This document shows positions 7,954 through 17,257 of a stretch of 64,000 bases of DNA, piece after piece. Within the stretch, counting starts at the first letter, position 1. Each line of letters begins with the position of its first letter. This DNA comes from Bradyrhizobium sp. SRS-191 (GTDB taxonomy: Bacteria; Pseudomonadota; Alphaproteobacteria; Rhizobiales; Xanthobacteraceae). The notes beneath the pieces were generated by a model. The model did not search any database and was not told the origin of the DNA. It was given only the letters and a program-made list of their open reading frames with translations. The stretch covers positions 1 to 64,000 of the forward strand of contig NZ_JANBVS010000026.1 in NCBI RefSeq assembly GCF_024586915.1. Direction: 5' to 3'. The translations under genes were made by a program, and so were the position numbers.

Positions 7954-10008
7954 TCACTGCACCCCGGAAGTGGCCACCCGGATGCCGCCGAACACGCCCA
8001 AACCGGGCGCCAGGAAGCCGGTCGGGTTCTGGTAGTGGCGGTTGAACAGATTGTCGATCCGACCGAACAGCTTGACCTGATCGGACAATGCATAGTCGCC
8101 GCGCAGGTTCACCAGCGTATAGCCTGGCGCGGTGAGGCCGGTGGTCAAGCCGTCCCGGCTGACGTCGAGCCAGCTGCCGATGCGCAGCAGCGTCGCCGAC
8201 AATGTCAGCGCATCGAGCGGCGTCCAAAGCGCGGTGGCGCTCCACTTCTCCTTCGGCTGGCGCAGCAGCTGCTGGCCGGTGGCTGCATCGACCGCGCGGG
8301 TGAACGTGTAGTTTGCGCTCAGCTTGATGCGGTCGGTCAGATCGGCCGCGACGAAGCTCTCGGCGCCTTCGGTGGTGGCGAAGCCGACATTGGCGTAGGA
8401 GGTGGCGTTGGCGTTGAAGCTGATCAGGTTGGTGATGTTGTTGTGGAAGTAGGTCGCGCCGAAGCGCACCCGGTTCGCGAACAGCGGCTGCTCGAAGCCG
8501 GCATCGTAGCCTATGCTCGTCTCCGGCTTCAGATTCGGATTGGCGAAGAAGTTGAACGCCGGAAAGTCCTGATACAGCTGGCTCAAGGTCGGCACCTTGA
8601 AGGCGCTGCCATAGCTCGCCTTCAGCCGGGTCTCGGTCACCGGCAGGATCACCGCCGGCGCGATCCGGTAGGTGCCGTGGCTGCCGAACCGGTCGTCGAG
8701 GTCGTCGCGCAGGCTTGCGACCATGAACCAGCGCTCGGCGAATTCCGTCTCCAACGCGACGACACCGGTCTTGTTGCCGTTTTCGGCCAGGAGGCCGGTC
8801 GTCTTCAGCCGCTCGGCTTGGTGTTCGAGGCCGACGACGAGATGATTGCGCGTCGCGAGCTCGGTCACCGCGCGCCAATCGTATTTGATGCGCTCGCCGG
8901 TGGCAATCGTTGCAGCCGGATTGTCAGCCGCCAGATCGTAAGACCAGTTGTTGACGTAGTTCACGCCGAAATAGTTCCGGAGACGGCCGCCGAGAAGGGA
9001 CCAGACGGCCTCCTCGCGGGTCGCCAATTGCCGGTCGGTGTGATGGCTCTGCGCCGCATTCGGAAAGCTCGGAGTCCCGCTGTCACCGGTGAACAGCAGG
9101 CTCGCCTCCGTGTAGCGAACTACCGAATTCAGCGTCCAGGCGTCGTTGATGTCGACGCCGAGCTTGGTCGACGCCGTGACGTTGTCATAGGCGTTGCCGA
9201 TCGCTTTCCGTCCCGGCGGCAGCAATTGCCATGGCGTCACCGGCACATTGCCGGCGTGGAGATGCGCGATGTTGAACGCGTAGTTGAATCGATCCTCCGA
9301 GCCGCTCAGTCCCGCGGTCTGGTTGAAGGTCTGATACGCGCCGGTCTCGATCGAGCTGGTGGCCCGCGGCCGCCCGTCACCCTTGCGGGTGGTGATCGCG
9401 ATCACGCCGCCGATCGCGTCCGAGCCGTCAAAGCCGCTTTGCGGCCCGCGCAGAACCTCGATCCTCTGGACGTCGGCCGCGAGCAGATGCTCGATATCGG
9501 GCGCACCATTGCTGTTGGTCACGTTGCCGAGATCGATGCCGTCGACGACGAGCTTGGTATGGTTGGGGCCGGTGCCGCGGGTGGAGACGGTGCTCTGTCC
9601 GCCGGGACCGCCGGCCTGCACGATGGTCAATCCGGGAATGGTGCTCAGGATGTCCGGCAGGCTGCGGGCCTGCTGAGCGGCGAGATCCTTCTCAGTCACG
9701 ACCGTGATCGACGTGCCGGCCTCGGCGGTCGGAGTGACGATGCCCGGCGGGCTTAGGGCGGCCGGGACCGCCGCCGCCTGCGACGGGGCTGCGCTGCGAG
9801 CGTGAGATCCGCCGGCGACGGTCGGCTTCCGGGCGGTCGGTTTGCGCGGCGGATCGACCTCTACCGGCGGCAGCAGACTGGCGGAGGCGGATTGCTGCGC
9901 GGCCGCAGGCGAGACGCCGAACAGCACAACGAATGTGAGCACCGAGGACGACGACAGGCCGGCGCGCCGGCGCCGGGGACGGACAACGGGAGACGATGAA
10001 CTCGGCAT
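7954..10008 (-). CDS. BtuB-like TonB-dependent outer membrane receptor, copy 2
   Basis: A 684-residue paralogue of the receptor at 5427-7490. It has the same signal peptide (ending SPAAAQQ), the same proline-rich segment SLLPPVEVDPPRKP, a plug with ITVVTEKDLAAQQAR and a barrel with an almost identical C-terminus. Differences are concentrated in the N-terminal linker and in scattered loop residues. It is intact, with no frameshift. The start is an ATG. The leader at 10110-10305 is a degraded cobalamin riboswitch, so regulation of this copy may differ. The ligand may be a different corrinoid; this is inference. Confidence 0.92.
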   Translation of the reverse strand: MPSSSSPVVRPRRRRAGLSSSSVLTFVVLFGVSPAAAQQSASASLLPPVEVDPPRKPTARKPTVAGGSHARSAAPSQAAAVPAALSPPGIVTPTAEAGTSITVVTEKDLAAQQARSLPDILSTIPGLTIVQAGGPGGQSTVSTRGTGPNHTKLVVDGIDLGNVTNSNGAPDIEHLLAADVQRIEVLRGPQSGFDGSDAIGGVIAITTRKGDGRPRATSSIETGAYQTFNQTAGLSGSEDRFNYAFNIAHLHAGNVPVTPWQLLPPGRKAIGNAYDNVTASTKLGVDINDAWTLNSVVRYTEASLLFTGDSGTPSFPNAAQSHHTDRQLATREEAVWSLLGGRLRNYFGVNYVNNWSYDLAADNPAATIATGERIKYDWRAVTELATRNHLVVGLEHQAERLKTTGLLAENGNKTGVVALETEFAERWFMVASLRDDLDDRFGSHGTYRIAPAVILPVTETRLKASYGSAFKVPTLSQLYQDFPAFNFFANPNLKPETSIGYDAGFEQPLFANRVRFGATYFHNNITNLISFNANATSYANVGFATTEGAESFVAADLTDRIKLSANYTFTRAVDAATGQQLLRQPKEKWSATALWTPLDALTLSATLLRIGSWLDVSRDGLTTGLTAPGYTLVNLRGDYALSDQVKLFGRIDNLFNRHYQNPTGFLAPGLGVFGGIRVATSGVQ

Positions 10009-10109
10009 GACGTCAGCGGCACGTCAACGCGAAACGGGTCTCACGCAGGTCCTTGCGGGCCAGCCGGACAACGATGCCAATACCATCCGGACCGATATCC
10101 TCGCGCGTG

Positions 10110-10305
10110 ACCACGGCTGACGGCGGGTGCTCGGGCTCGCGCGTCATCGCCCATCAGGCCGGACCGGGAGCGGGGGTCCGAGAAGCCTATGATGCGCAAC
10201 TGCGACACTTGCGGGGACATCTGCGGTCCTTGATCATGTCTCCTGCGAGACACGTCTGACACCGCAAGGCCTTTGACCCAATAAAAGGATACCGTCGCGG
10301 GGAAC
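10110..10305 (-). promoter_or_regulatory. Degenerate cobalamin riboswitch
   Basis: Aligns end to end with the riboswitch at 7612-7812 (shared GCGGTG, CCCCGCAA and GCCGTCAGCCGTGGTCAC), but the core elements differ. GGGAA is replaced by GGCCT, GGCCACTG by GGCTTCTC, and the B12 box reads GAGCCCGAGCACCCGCC. These are normally invariant or nearly so. It probably no longer binds the ligand normally, or binds a variant. Confidence 0.75.
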
Positions 10306-10412
10306 TGTAGGATTGCGGTCGCGACCGAGTCAATCGGGCGCGCGCAATGTCCCGACGATCATGCTGGATGTGGTGCGCAACGTCCTCACTTGTTCGGAGG
10401 ACGCCGGCCTGT

Positions 10413-11603
10413 TCACTTCTCGACCTTGTTATGCACCATCCAGAACCGCAGCGTGCGCTGGGCGGTGTCGAGCGAGAGCCGGCCGTAGTCGCGCTCGGCG
10501 AGCTTGAGGGTGTCGCTGTCGATGGCGTGCTTGATCGGGCGGTGGGTCAGGATCTTCGCCACCACGGACCAGGTCAGCCCCGCCGCGCGGCAGGGGATCA
10601 GCACGATGTCGGTGCGCGGGCCCTCCAGAACCTTGGCCATCATCTCGGTCGGCACGTTGTTGAGCAGGCCAAGGGCCGCGGCGACCTCGCCGAAGCGGCG
10701 GGTCTCGGCGAAGAAGCCGATGGCGGAGTCGTTCAGCTCGTTCAGCCCCTTCATCCGCTTGACGGCCTCTTCGGCCAGCGAGAAGTCGCGGCCGATCAGG
10801 CCGCCGTCGCTGCGCGCGACGTCCGCGATCGCCTTGATGACCTTCTTGATCTCCTGCTGCAGCGCCGGCGGCGCCGAGGCCATCAGCTTGGTGCGCACGG
10901 ACTCGGTGGCGCGGCGCAGGAGGTCGCGCAAATGCTTGTTGGGCAGGTCGACGCGCAGGCCGATGATCTCGGTCAGTTCGTCGTCGTCCTCGGCATGCGC
11001 CATCATCCCGGAGTAGCCGGTCTCGGAGAACCGCGCGGTCTGGTTGTTGGCGAGCTTGCGGATGACCCGGCGTTCGCCGCGGTCGACGATGATGTCGGTG
11101 ACGGCCTCGGTCAAATGCGGGCGGCTCGAGATCGCCATCAGGTGATCCTGGCCCTTGGTCGCGGCGACCTCGACCAGCGTGTGCTCGGTCAGCCGGGTCG
11201 AATGCATCAGCACGTTCTCGGCGACCGAGATTTCGTCGTCGCGGGCGAGCTGCTGGATGACGTCCACCGGGGCGTAGTCGACCGGCGCGAGATGTTTGCT
11301 CAGCTCGGCCCGGGCCCGGGTCTCGACCCGCGAGACCAGCATGCAGAGCACGTTGTCGAACACCTTGATCTGCTCCTCGCTCAGGCGTTCGCCGTCATGC
11401 AGGAACAGGTTGGTGACCTGGCGCAGGGTGTGGACGCGCTTCTCGGACGAGCCGCTGCGGACCGCGTCCTCGAGCTCGGTGATGATCGAGTTTTCTGATG
11501 CTGGAAGCTGTTCTGGCTGATGCACGTTGGCGCTCGTCTGGTCCGGATGTCCGGGAGCGGCGGCCACACGGGTCTGGTCCGCAAGAGCTCTCGGCGGCAC
11601 CAT
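10413..11603 (-). CDS. DUF2336 domain protein (396 aa)
   Basis: Cytoplasmic, helix-rich protein of the alphaproteobacterial DUF2336 family, whose function is not established. Recognisable segments are ELEDAVRSGSSEKRVHTLRQVTNLF, running from about residue 43, and repeated helical pairs such as LVEVAATKGQDHLMAISSR and DIIVDRGERRVIRKLANN, which resemble HEAT-like repeats. No signal peptide or membrane segment is seen. The first 40 residues are low-complexity, and the ATG at 11603 has only a weak ribosome-binding site, so the true start may be further in. It is monocistronic. Confidence 0.8.
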   Translation of the reverse strand: MVPPRALADQTRVAAAPGHPDQTSANVHQPEQLPASENSIITELEDAVRSGSSEKRVHTLRQVTNLFLHDGERLSEEQIKVFDNVLCMLVSRVETRARAELSKHLAPVDYAPVDVIQQLARDDEISVAENVLMHSTRLTEHTLVEVAATKGQDHLMAISSRPHLTEAVTDIIVDRGERRVIRKLANNQTARFSETGYSGMMAHAEDDDELTEIIGLRVDLPNKHLRDLLRRATESVRTKLMASAPPALQQEIKKVIKAIADVARSDGGLIGRDFSLAEEAVKRMKGLNELNDSAIGFFAETRRFGEVAAALGLLNNVPTEMMAKVLEGPRTDIVLIPCRAAGLTWSVVAKILTHRPIKHAIDSDTLKLAERDYGRLSLDTAQRTLRFWMVHNKVEK

Positions 11604-12047
11604 TTTTGGAGACGGGCCATAACAATGTGTTAGGGAGGGAGGACGTAGTACTCCGGAGAAACACGGATACGGAAAATTAACACCAAGCCTGTATCGCTCG
11701 ATACGGAGTGCGACCCGCGCCCCATGCTGGTGCCGCCGGGCAGCTCAGTCGATCACGCCGCTCGGCTCTGGTGAGAGATCGAAAGGTTAATGATCTCATA
11801 AGGTCATCCGCCTTCCTTCATCCGGTTTGCCCGCCTCCGGCGATGTCACGTCAGCTGTCATCTCCCCAAGCATCGAATTTTAAATCACATTCTTAGCGCG
11901 GTCCGTTTTGATCGTGCTCGCGCGCGCCGGCATGCCCGCCGGGGTCCCGAATGACGGCGAAGGCGGGCCCGCGCCCGTCGTTGAAAACAGCGCCAGCATG
12001 TCGCCGCATCCCGTGCGATAATCGCCGCGCAAATCTTTGAGGTCGCC
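11604..12047. other. Intergenic region with nothing recognised
   Basis: A 444-base divergent gap between the DUF2336 gene and the SDR gene. I see a short near-palindrome around GTATCGCTCGATAC (11691-11704) but no gene, repeat family or terminator. It must contain both divergent promoters. Confidence 0.6.
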
Positions 12048-12905
12048 ATGAAATCCGTCGTCATCACCGGAGCCTCCACGGGCATCGGCTACGCCTGCTC
12101 CAAGCTCCTGCTCACACGCGGCTTCCGCGTCTTCGGCAGCGTTCGGAAGTCTGAAGATGCCGAGCGGCTGCGCGGCGAGCTCGGCACGAGCTTCACGCCG
12201 CTGCTGTTCGATGTGACCGACGAGGCGGCCGTCAAGTCGGCGGCGCAGGAGGTGAGGGCGGCGCTCGATGGCGAGGCGCTCGCGGGCCTCGTCAACAATG
12301 CGGGCATCGCCGTCGCCGGTCCGCTGACGGAGCTGCCGATCGCGCAGTTTCGCCATCAGATAGAGGTCAACGTCGTCGGCCCTGTCATTGCGACCCAGGC
12401 GTTCGCGCCGCTGCTCGGGGCCGACCCGGCGATGCGCGGAGAACGGGGGCGGATCGTGATGATCAGCTCGGTGGCAGGCCGCAACGGCAATCCGCTGCTG
12501 GCGCCATATTCCACCTCCAAGCATGCGGTCGAGGGGCTGTCGGAAAGCCTGCGCCGCGAGCTGATGCTGTTCGGCATCGACGTCATCATCGTTGCGCCCG
12601 GCGCGGTGAAGACGCCGATCTGGGCCAAGGCGGAGGAGATCGACCTCGCGCCCTACCAGGCCTCGCCGTTCTTCCCGGCCCTGCAGAAGATCCGCAGCTT
12701 CATGCTGCATCTGGCCAAGACCGGACTGCCGGCCGAGACCATCGCCGAGCGGGTCGTCGCGGCGCTGACGGCGCCGGCGCCGAAGGTGCGTGACGAGATC
12801 GCGCCGGATCCGTTGCGGCAGTGGATCGGGCGCGCGCTTCCCAAACGGATGGTCGATCGCATCATCGCCAAGCGACTCGGCCTTTTGCCGGCGACCAAGC
12901 CCTGA
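12048..12905 (+). CDS. SDR family NAD(P)-dependent oxidoreductase
   Basis: Classical short-chain dehydrogenase/reductase of 285 residues. The cofactor motif is TGASTGIG (7-14) and the NNAG motif is at 84-87. The catalytic set is S142, Y155 and K159 in the YSTSK segment, and the PGAVKTPIW motif follows. It has a longer C-terminal tail than the usual 250-residue enzymes, resembling the retinol-dehydrogenase-like or FabG-like classical SDRs of unknown substrate. The stop overlaps the start of the next gene (TGATG), so the two are translationally coupled. Confidence 0.9.
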   Translation: MKSVVITGASTGIGYACSKLLLTRGFRVFGSVRKSEDAERLRGELGTSFTPLLFDVTDEAAVKSAAQEVRAALDGEALAGLVNNAGIAVAGPLTELPIAQFRHQIEVNVVGPVIATQAFAPLLGADPAMRGERGRIVMISSVAGRNGNPLLAPYSTSKHAVEGLSESLRRELMLFGIDVIIVAPGAVKTPIWAKAEEIDLAPYQASPFFPALQKIRSFMLHLAKTGLPAETIAERVVAALTAPAPKVRDEIAPDPLRQWIGRALPKRMVDRIIAKRLGLLPATKP

Positions 12906-13213
12906 TGCCGGAGGTGACTACGACGGGCAAGACCCAGGCCGAGCTCACGCGTCTGGTCGAGGACGCGATCCGTCAGCAGCCGGGATGCGAGACCGCGCGG
13001 GTGCCCGCCGTCCACGCGCTCGAGGTCCGCAGCGGCCGCAACTGGGAGATCCCGCACGTCATCCTCGGCGACAGCCTGATCAGCGACGTCGACCGCGCCG
13101 TGATGAGTGTGCAACGCCGGCTGGGGCGGGAATTTCATCTGACGGACGATCACGCGGCGGAGACGATGTCGGACGTGGCTGACGCGCCATGCCCGGCCGC
13201 GGATGAATCCTGA
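12905..13213 (+). CDS. Small conserved-looking protein of unknown function (102 aa)
   Basis: The ATG overlaps the SDR stop codon (TGATG), which fixes the start. The protein has no signal peptide or membrane segment. It contains an amphipathic N-terminal helix (TQAELTRLVEDAIRQQPGC), a central part with RSGRNWEIPHVILGD, and an acidic C-terminus. I do not recognise it. Coupling to the SDR suggests that it acts with that enzyme or is at least co-expressed. Confidence 0.65.
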   Translation: MPEVTTTGKTQAELTRLVEDAIRQQPGCETARVPAVHALEVRSGRNWEIPHVILGDSLISDVDRAVMSVQRRLGREFHLTDDHAAETMSDVADAPCPAADES

Positions 13214-13454
13214 CGGCTTGCCGCGGTTCAGCACGAGCTGCCGCATCGGTGCCCGTCGCGATCGGGCGAATCAAGCGTATGCACGCGCAGGGTCGGGTGT
13301 GGGAAACCGGCGACACCGGCCGGCAAGTCGTGAGCGGCGCGCAGCTTCGAATGCGGCGCCGGACGAGGTGTAAGCTGCGGAATTGACTCGCCTATCGGAT
13401 TGGCTGCAGGCGTGATCGCCCGGTTGTGCAGGATTTGCGTGTCGTATTTTACCC

Positions 13455-14078
13455 ATGATTGGTTTTTTCGATGCAGCTTTCGGCGGGGGCATTGGAATGT
13501 TCGATCATCATTTCCTGGGTGGGCTGGCTCACGACCAGATTGCGCTGCTGTTCATGGCCGCCGCGGCGAAGGCGCCGCGCCGGTCCGCCGTGCGCATGTC
13601 GACACGGGTTGCCGGCATCAGCGCGGCCATTCTCGCCATCGCGACCATCGTCATGGCTTGCTACATCGCCCATATGGAATTGACCGGGCTGCGGGCCGCC
13701 GGCCAGGTGATCGCGATCAGGGTCGACGCCGCAGGCCTCGATCGGGAGCCGACCTATTATCCGGTGATCGAGTTCGCCGCGGCGTCCGGGGCGCTGCTGC
13801 GCTTCGAGGATTTCGGCGGCGGCTCGCCGCGCTATCGCGTCGGCGACCCCGTCGCGGTGCTGTATCGCGGTGACGAGGCATCGTTGTTTGCGATCGTCGA
13901 TCGGGATCGCAGCTCGAATCTGCTGCTTCCTTTGCTGCCGCTCTGCGGAGCGCTGTGGTTCGGCTGGCCCTTCGTCCGCCGCATCCGGCTGCGTCTGCTG
14001 GCGATGGCGTCTGGCCGCACGTCCTCCCTGGCCATGCCGGGTGCGATGCGGTCGCGGCGGCGAATGATGAACGTCTGA
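13455..14078 (+). CDS. DUF3592-type membrane protein (207 aa)
   Basis: It has two membrane segments, at about residues 50-72 and 158-175, flanking an extracytoplasmic domain. That domain carries the DUF3592 pattern: a GQVIAIRVD-like start, YYPVIEFAAASGALLRFED, GSPRYRVGDPVAVLYR and a final AIVDR. The role of the family is unknown. The first 45 residues are less typical, and a later start (ATG at 13497) is possible. It is not obviously in an operon. Confidence 0.75.
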   Translation: MIGFFDAAFGGGIGMFDHHFLGGLAHDQIALLFMAAAAKAPRRSAVRMSTRVAGISAAILAIATIVMACYIAHMELTGLRAAGQVIAIRVDAAGLDREPTYYPVIEFAAASGALLRFEDFGGGSPRYRVGDPVAVLYRGDEASLFAIVDRDRSSNLLLPLLPLCGALWFGWPFVRRIRLRLLAMASGRTSSLAMPGAMRSRRRMMNV

Positions 14079-14247
14079 CAACGGCGCGCGGCCGCGGCTG
14101 TCGCTGCGACGCGAGACAAGCTTCCGCACTCCGGGCATATCCGGACGGTTGTTATTTGTGACGATTTCATTACGGTCGCATGACAGGATCTGATGTCCTT
14201 GATCTGCCGGCAGGCGCCGGCGAAGGGCGCCTGCTGTCGACCGCCTG

Positions 14248-15954
14248 ATGTCACTGACGCCGAACGAACCGATCACGACGCTCACCGCAGCCAGCGCCAC
14301 CCGTTCAGCCGCGGTGCGGCTCTCCGCGGTGGCGGCGCCGCATGTGGCCGCGCTGGCCCTGATGCTGCACACCGAGACCGATTTCGGCTCGCGGCTCGGC
14401 TTCGTGCTGGCCTGGGGCATCCTGAACGGGTTCTGGCTGGTGCTGCTGCGGCGGCCGGCGGTGTCGGGCGCGCTGGCGCTGACCATGGTCGTGGTGCTGG
14501 TGCTGCTGTCGCAGCTCAAGCACGCCGTGGTCCAGATGACCGCGAACTTCGTCGACGTGATGCTGATCGACCATGACAGCGCGGCGTTTCTGTTCACGAT
14601 CTTCCCGAACCTGAAGCTGTCGGTGCTGGTGGCGGCGGCCGTCGTGCTGCCGCTGATGGGCCTGTTGTGGTGGGCCGATCCGTTCCGCGTGGCGCGGCTG
14701 CCGGCGCTGGCCGGCAAGCTCGCCTGCCTCGCCGCGCTGACGCTGTATTCGCTGAACTGGCGCGACGAGGCCTGGCGCGGCTATTACGACGACGGCTATC
14801 TCTCGAAATTCGCCCGCTCCGGCGTCACCGCGGTGTCGGACTTCCTCGCCAACGGCTTCATGGAGTCCGATGCGACCGCCGACCGCAGGCTGGCGGCCAT
14901 CGTCCCGGATTCCTGCCATCCGGCCGGACGGCGCCCCAACATCGTCCTGATCCACGACGAGTCGAGCTTCGACATCCGCTCGGCTGATGGCATCAAGGTG
15001 CCCCAGGGCTATGGCAGCCACTTCCAGTCGTTCGACGGCAAGGCGCGCCAGTTCATGGCGGAGAGCAATGGCGGCCCGAGCTGGTTCACCGAATACAACG
15101 TGCTCGCCGGCCTGTCGTCGCGCTCGTTCGGCCGCTTCGCCTATTTCGTGACGCGGATCGCCTCCGGCCGCGTCGAGCGCGGACTGCCGCTGGCGCTGCG
15201 CAATTGCGGCTACGACACCGTGTCGCTGTATCCCGCGCACGGCGCCTTCATGAGCGCGCGCAGCTTCCAGACCACGGTCGGCGTCGACCGTTTCCTCGAT
15301 GCGCGCGACCTCGGCGCCAAGGGCGTCGAGCCCGACGGCTTCTTCTACGACGCCGCGCTCGACCTGATGCAGCAGCGCAAGCCGAGCAAGCCGCTGTTCA
15401 TGTTCGTCTACCTGGCCGCGAACCATTTCCCCTGGGAGACGACGTTCCGGCCCGATCTGACGCCGTCCTGGCGCGCGCCCGGCAACAAGCCTGCGATCGA
15501 CGAATATCTGCGCCGCCAGGCGATGAGTGCGTCGGACTATCAGCGCTTCCTGGCCAGCCTGAAGAAGCGCTTCGGCGACCAGCCGTTCCTGATCGTGCGC
15601 TATGGCGACCACCAGCCGGAGTTCTCGCCGCACATTCTCGATCCCAAGCTGGACGAGGCCGGCATCGGCGAGAAGCTCGAGAGCTACGACCCGCGCTATT
15701 ATTCCACTTACTACGCCATCGACGCCGTCAATTTCGAGCCGCGCCAGAGCAGCGTCGTGATGGACAAGATCGACGCCGCCTATCTGCCACTGGTCACCTT
15801 GGAAGCCGCCGGCATTCCGCTCGATCCGTCTTTCGCCGAGCAGAAGGACATCATGCTCCGCTGCAAGGGCGTGTTCTACGCCTGCGGCGACGGCGCCGAG
15901 GCCCGCCGCTTCAACCGCATGCTGATCGACGCCGAGCTGATCCGCGGCCTCTGA
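14248..15954 (+). CDS. Membrane sulfatase-like / LTA-synthase-like phosphotransferase (568 aa)
   Basis: Four or so N-terminal membrane helices (residues about 30-200) precede a periplasmic alkaline-phosphatase-superfamily domain. That domain starts at PNIVLIHDESSFDI and includes the nucleophile region NGGPSWFTEYNVLAGLSS and the metal-binding YGDHQP near residue 450. This layout is shared by LtaS, phosphoglycerol transferases (OpgB-like) and phosphoethanolamine transferases, which modify envelope glycans or lipids. A glucan phosphoglycerol or lipid A ethanolamine role is plausible, but the sequence does not decide. It stands alone. Confidence 0.85.
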   Translation: MSLTPNEPITTLTAASATRSAAVRLSAVAAPHVAALALMLHTETDFGSRLGFVLAWGILNGFWLVLLRRPAVSGALALTMVVVLVLLSQLKHAVVQMTANFVDVMLIDHDSAAFLFTIFPNLKLSVLVAAAVVLPLMGLLWWADPFRVARLPALAGKLACLAALTLYSLNWRDEAWRGYYDDGYLSKFARSGVTAVSDFLANGFMESDATADRRLAAIVPDSCHPAGRRPNIVLIHDESSFDIRSADGIKVPQGYGSHFQSFDGKARQFMAESNGGPSWFTEYNVLAGLSSRSFGRFAYFVTRIASGRVERGLPLALRNCGYDTVSLYPAHGAFMSARSFQTTVGVDRFLDARDLGAKGVEPDGFFYDAALDLMQQRKPSKPLFMFVYLAANHFPWETTFRPDLTPSWRAPGNKPAIDEYLRRQAMSASDYQRFLASLKKRFGDQPFLIVRYGDHQPEFSPHILDPKLDEAGIGEKLESYDPRYYSTYYAIDAVNFEPRQSSVVMDKIDAAYLPLVTLEAAGIPLDPSFAEQKDIMLRCKGVFYACGDGAEARRFNRMLIDAELIRGL

Positions 15955-16002
15955 CCGGCTGACGCAGATGTCGGCCGGGCAGGGCGGATGCCTGCGCTCC
16001 GG

Positions 16003-17223
16003 CTACTCCGCAGCCGCATCGGTGACGATGCCGCCGATGTTCTGCCAGTGCGCGCCGTCGAACTGGATCATCTGCAGCTGCTTGTTGACGCGATAGTCGG
16101 TCGGCGACGTCGTGATGCTGATGCCCGGCAGCAGCATGCCGAGCTCGACATGGTCGAGATGCGTGGCCTGCTTCAGCACATTGTCGCGCGTCAGCTCGTC
16201 GCCGCATTGCTTCAGCACCTGGACCAGCAGCTCGGCGGTGATGTAGCCATAGACGTTGAAGTTCGAGCCCTTGTCGCCGTCTGGGTAATATTTCTCCATG
16301 AAGGCGAGATAGCGCTGCACGCCCGGGTCGCTCTTGAACGCCTCCTCGAGCGGATCCTTGACGTAGCCGACGCTGATCAGGCCCTTGGCGTTCTCCAGCC
16401 CCGCCGGCTTCAGCGTCGCGCCCAGCGAATTGGCATTGATGTCGACGATGTGGACCGGCTTCCAGCCGAGCTCGGCGACCTTCTTGATCGCCTGCGCCGC
16501 CTGCTTCGGCGTGGAGGCGCTGAACAGCAGGTCGGCGCCGGCGTCCTTCAGCTTGAGGATATGCGAATCGATCGTCGGCTCGGTGATCTCGTACGAGGAT
16601 TCAGCCACGATCATCTTGCTCGCCTTGTCGCCGAGCCCGGCCTTGAGGCCGGCGAGATAGTCGCGGCCGAGATCGTCGTTCTGGTAGAGCACGCCGATCT
16701 TGGCGTCGGGATGGGTCTTGAGAATGTATTGGCCGTAGATGCGGCCCTCGACGACGTAGCTGGGATTGAATCCCATCGTCCAGGGGAAGTTCTTGGGATC
16801 GGTGAAGCGCGAGGCGCCGGTGGCCGCGAACAGCTGCGGCACCTTCTTCGTGTTGAGATATTTCTGCACGGCGACGTTCGGCGCAGTGCCGATGATCTGG
16901 AACGTCAACAGCACCTCGTCGCTCTCGACCAGCTTGCGCACCTGCTCGACCGTCTTCGGCGGCGAGTAGGCGTCGTCATACTGGATCAGGTTGATCTTGC
17001 GGCCGTTCACGCCGCCCTGGTCGTTGACCATCTTCATATAGGCGGCTTGCGCCTTGCCGATGGTGGCATAGGCCGAGGCCGGGCCGCTCAGCGGCACGGT
17101 CTGGCCGACCTTGATCTCGCCGTCGCTGGCGCCGGTGTCGTACTTCTTCTCCGCGCCCAATCCCGGCGCGGTCGATGCAAGCAGCAGCGCGAAGGCGGCC
17201 AGCGCCGCAAATCCAGTCCTCAT
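16003..17223 (-). CDS. Branched-chain amino-acid-type ABC solute-binding protein (LivK family)
   Basis: Periplasmic binding protein of 406 residues (type 1 fold). The signal peptide ends near ASTAPGLGAE. The domain begins IKVGQTVPLSGPASAYATIGKA and continues with the long Leu/Ile/Val-binding pattern (YMKMVNDQGGVNGRKI). The ATG at 17223 is chosen over an upstream TTG. No permease or ATPase is adjacent. It is the last gene of a minus-strand set with an IclR regulator, a CoA-transferase and a Bug-type binding protein, so the ligand is more likely an aromatic or organic acid than an amino acid; that is inference. Confidence 0.92.
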   Translation of the reverse strand: MRTGFAALAAFALLLASTAPGLGAEKKYDTGASDGEIKVGQTVPLSGPASAYATIGKAQAAYMKMVNDQGGVNGRKINLIQYDDAYSPPKTVEQVRKLVESDEVLLTFQIIGTAPNVAVQKYLNTKKVPQLFAATGASRFTDPKNFPWTMGFNPSYVVEGRIYGQYILKTHPDAKIGVLYQNDDLGRDYLAGLKAGLGDKASKMIVAESSYEITEPTIDSHILKLKDAGADLLFSASTPKQAAQAIKKVAELGWKPVHIVDINANSLGATLKPAGLENAKGLISVGYVKDPLEEAFKSDPGVQRYLAFMEKYYPDGDKGSNFNVYGYITAELLVQVLKQCGDELTRDNVLKQATHLDHVELGMLLPGISITTSPTDYRVNKQLQMIQFDGAHWQNIGGIVTDAAAE

Positions 17224-17257
17224 GACGGTCAACTCCCTAACGACTTTGTTGTAAAAC

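Noticed and set aside
7945..9756. Long open frame (603 codons) on the plus strand, opposite the second btuB-like receptor
   Set aside because: Arg/Gly/Ala/Val-rich shadow of a high-GC gene. The opposite strand encodes a full TonB-dependent receptor.
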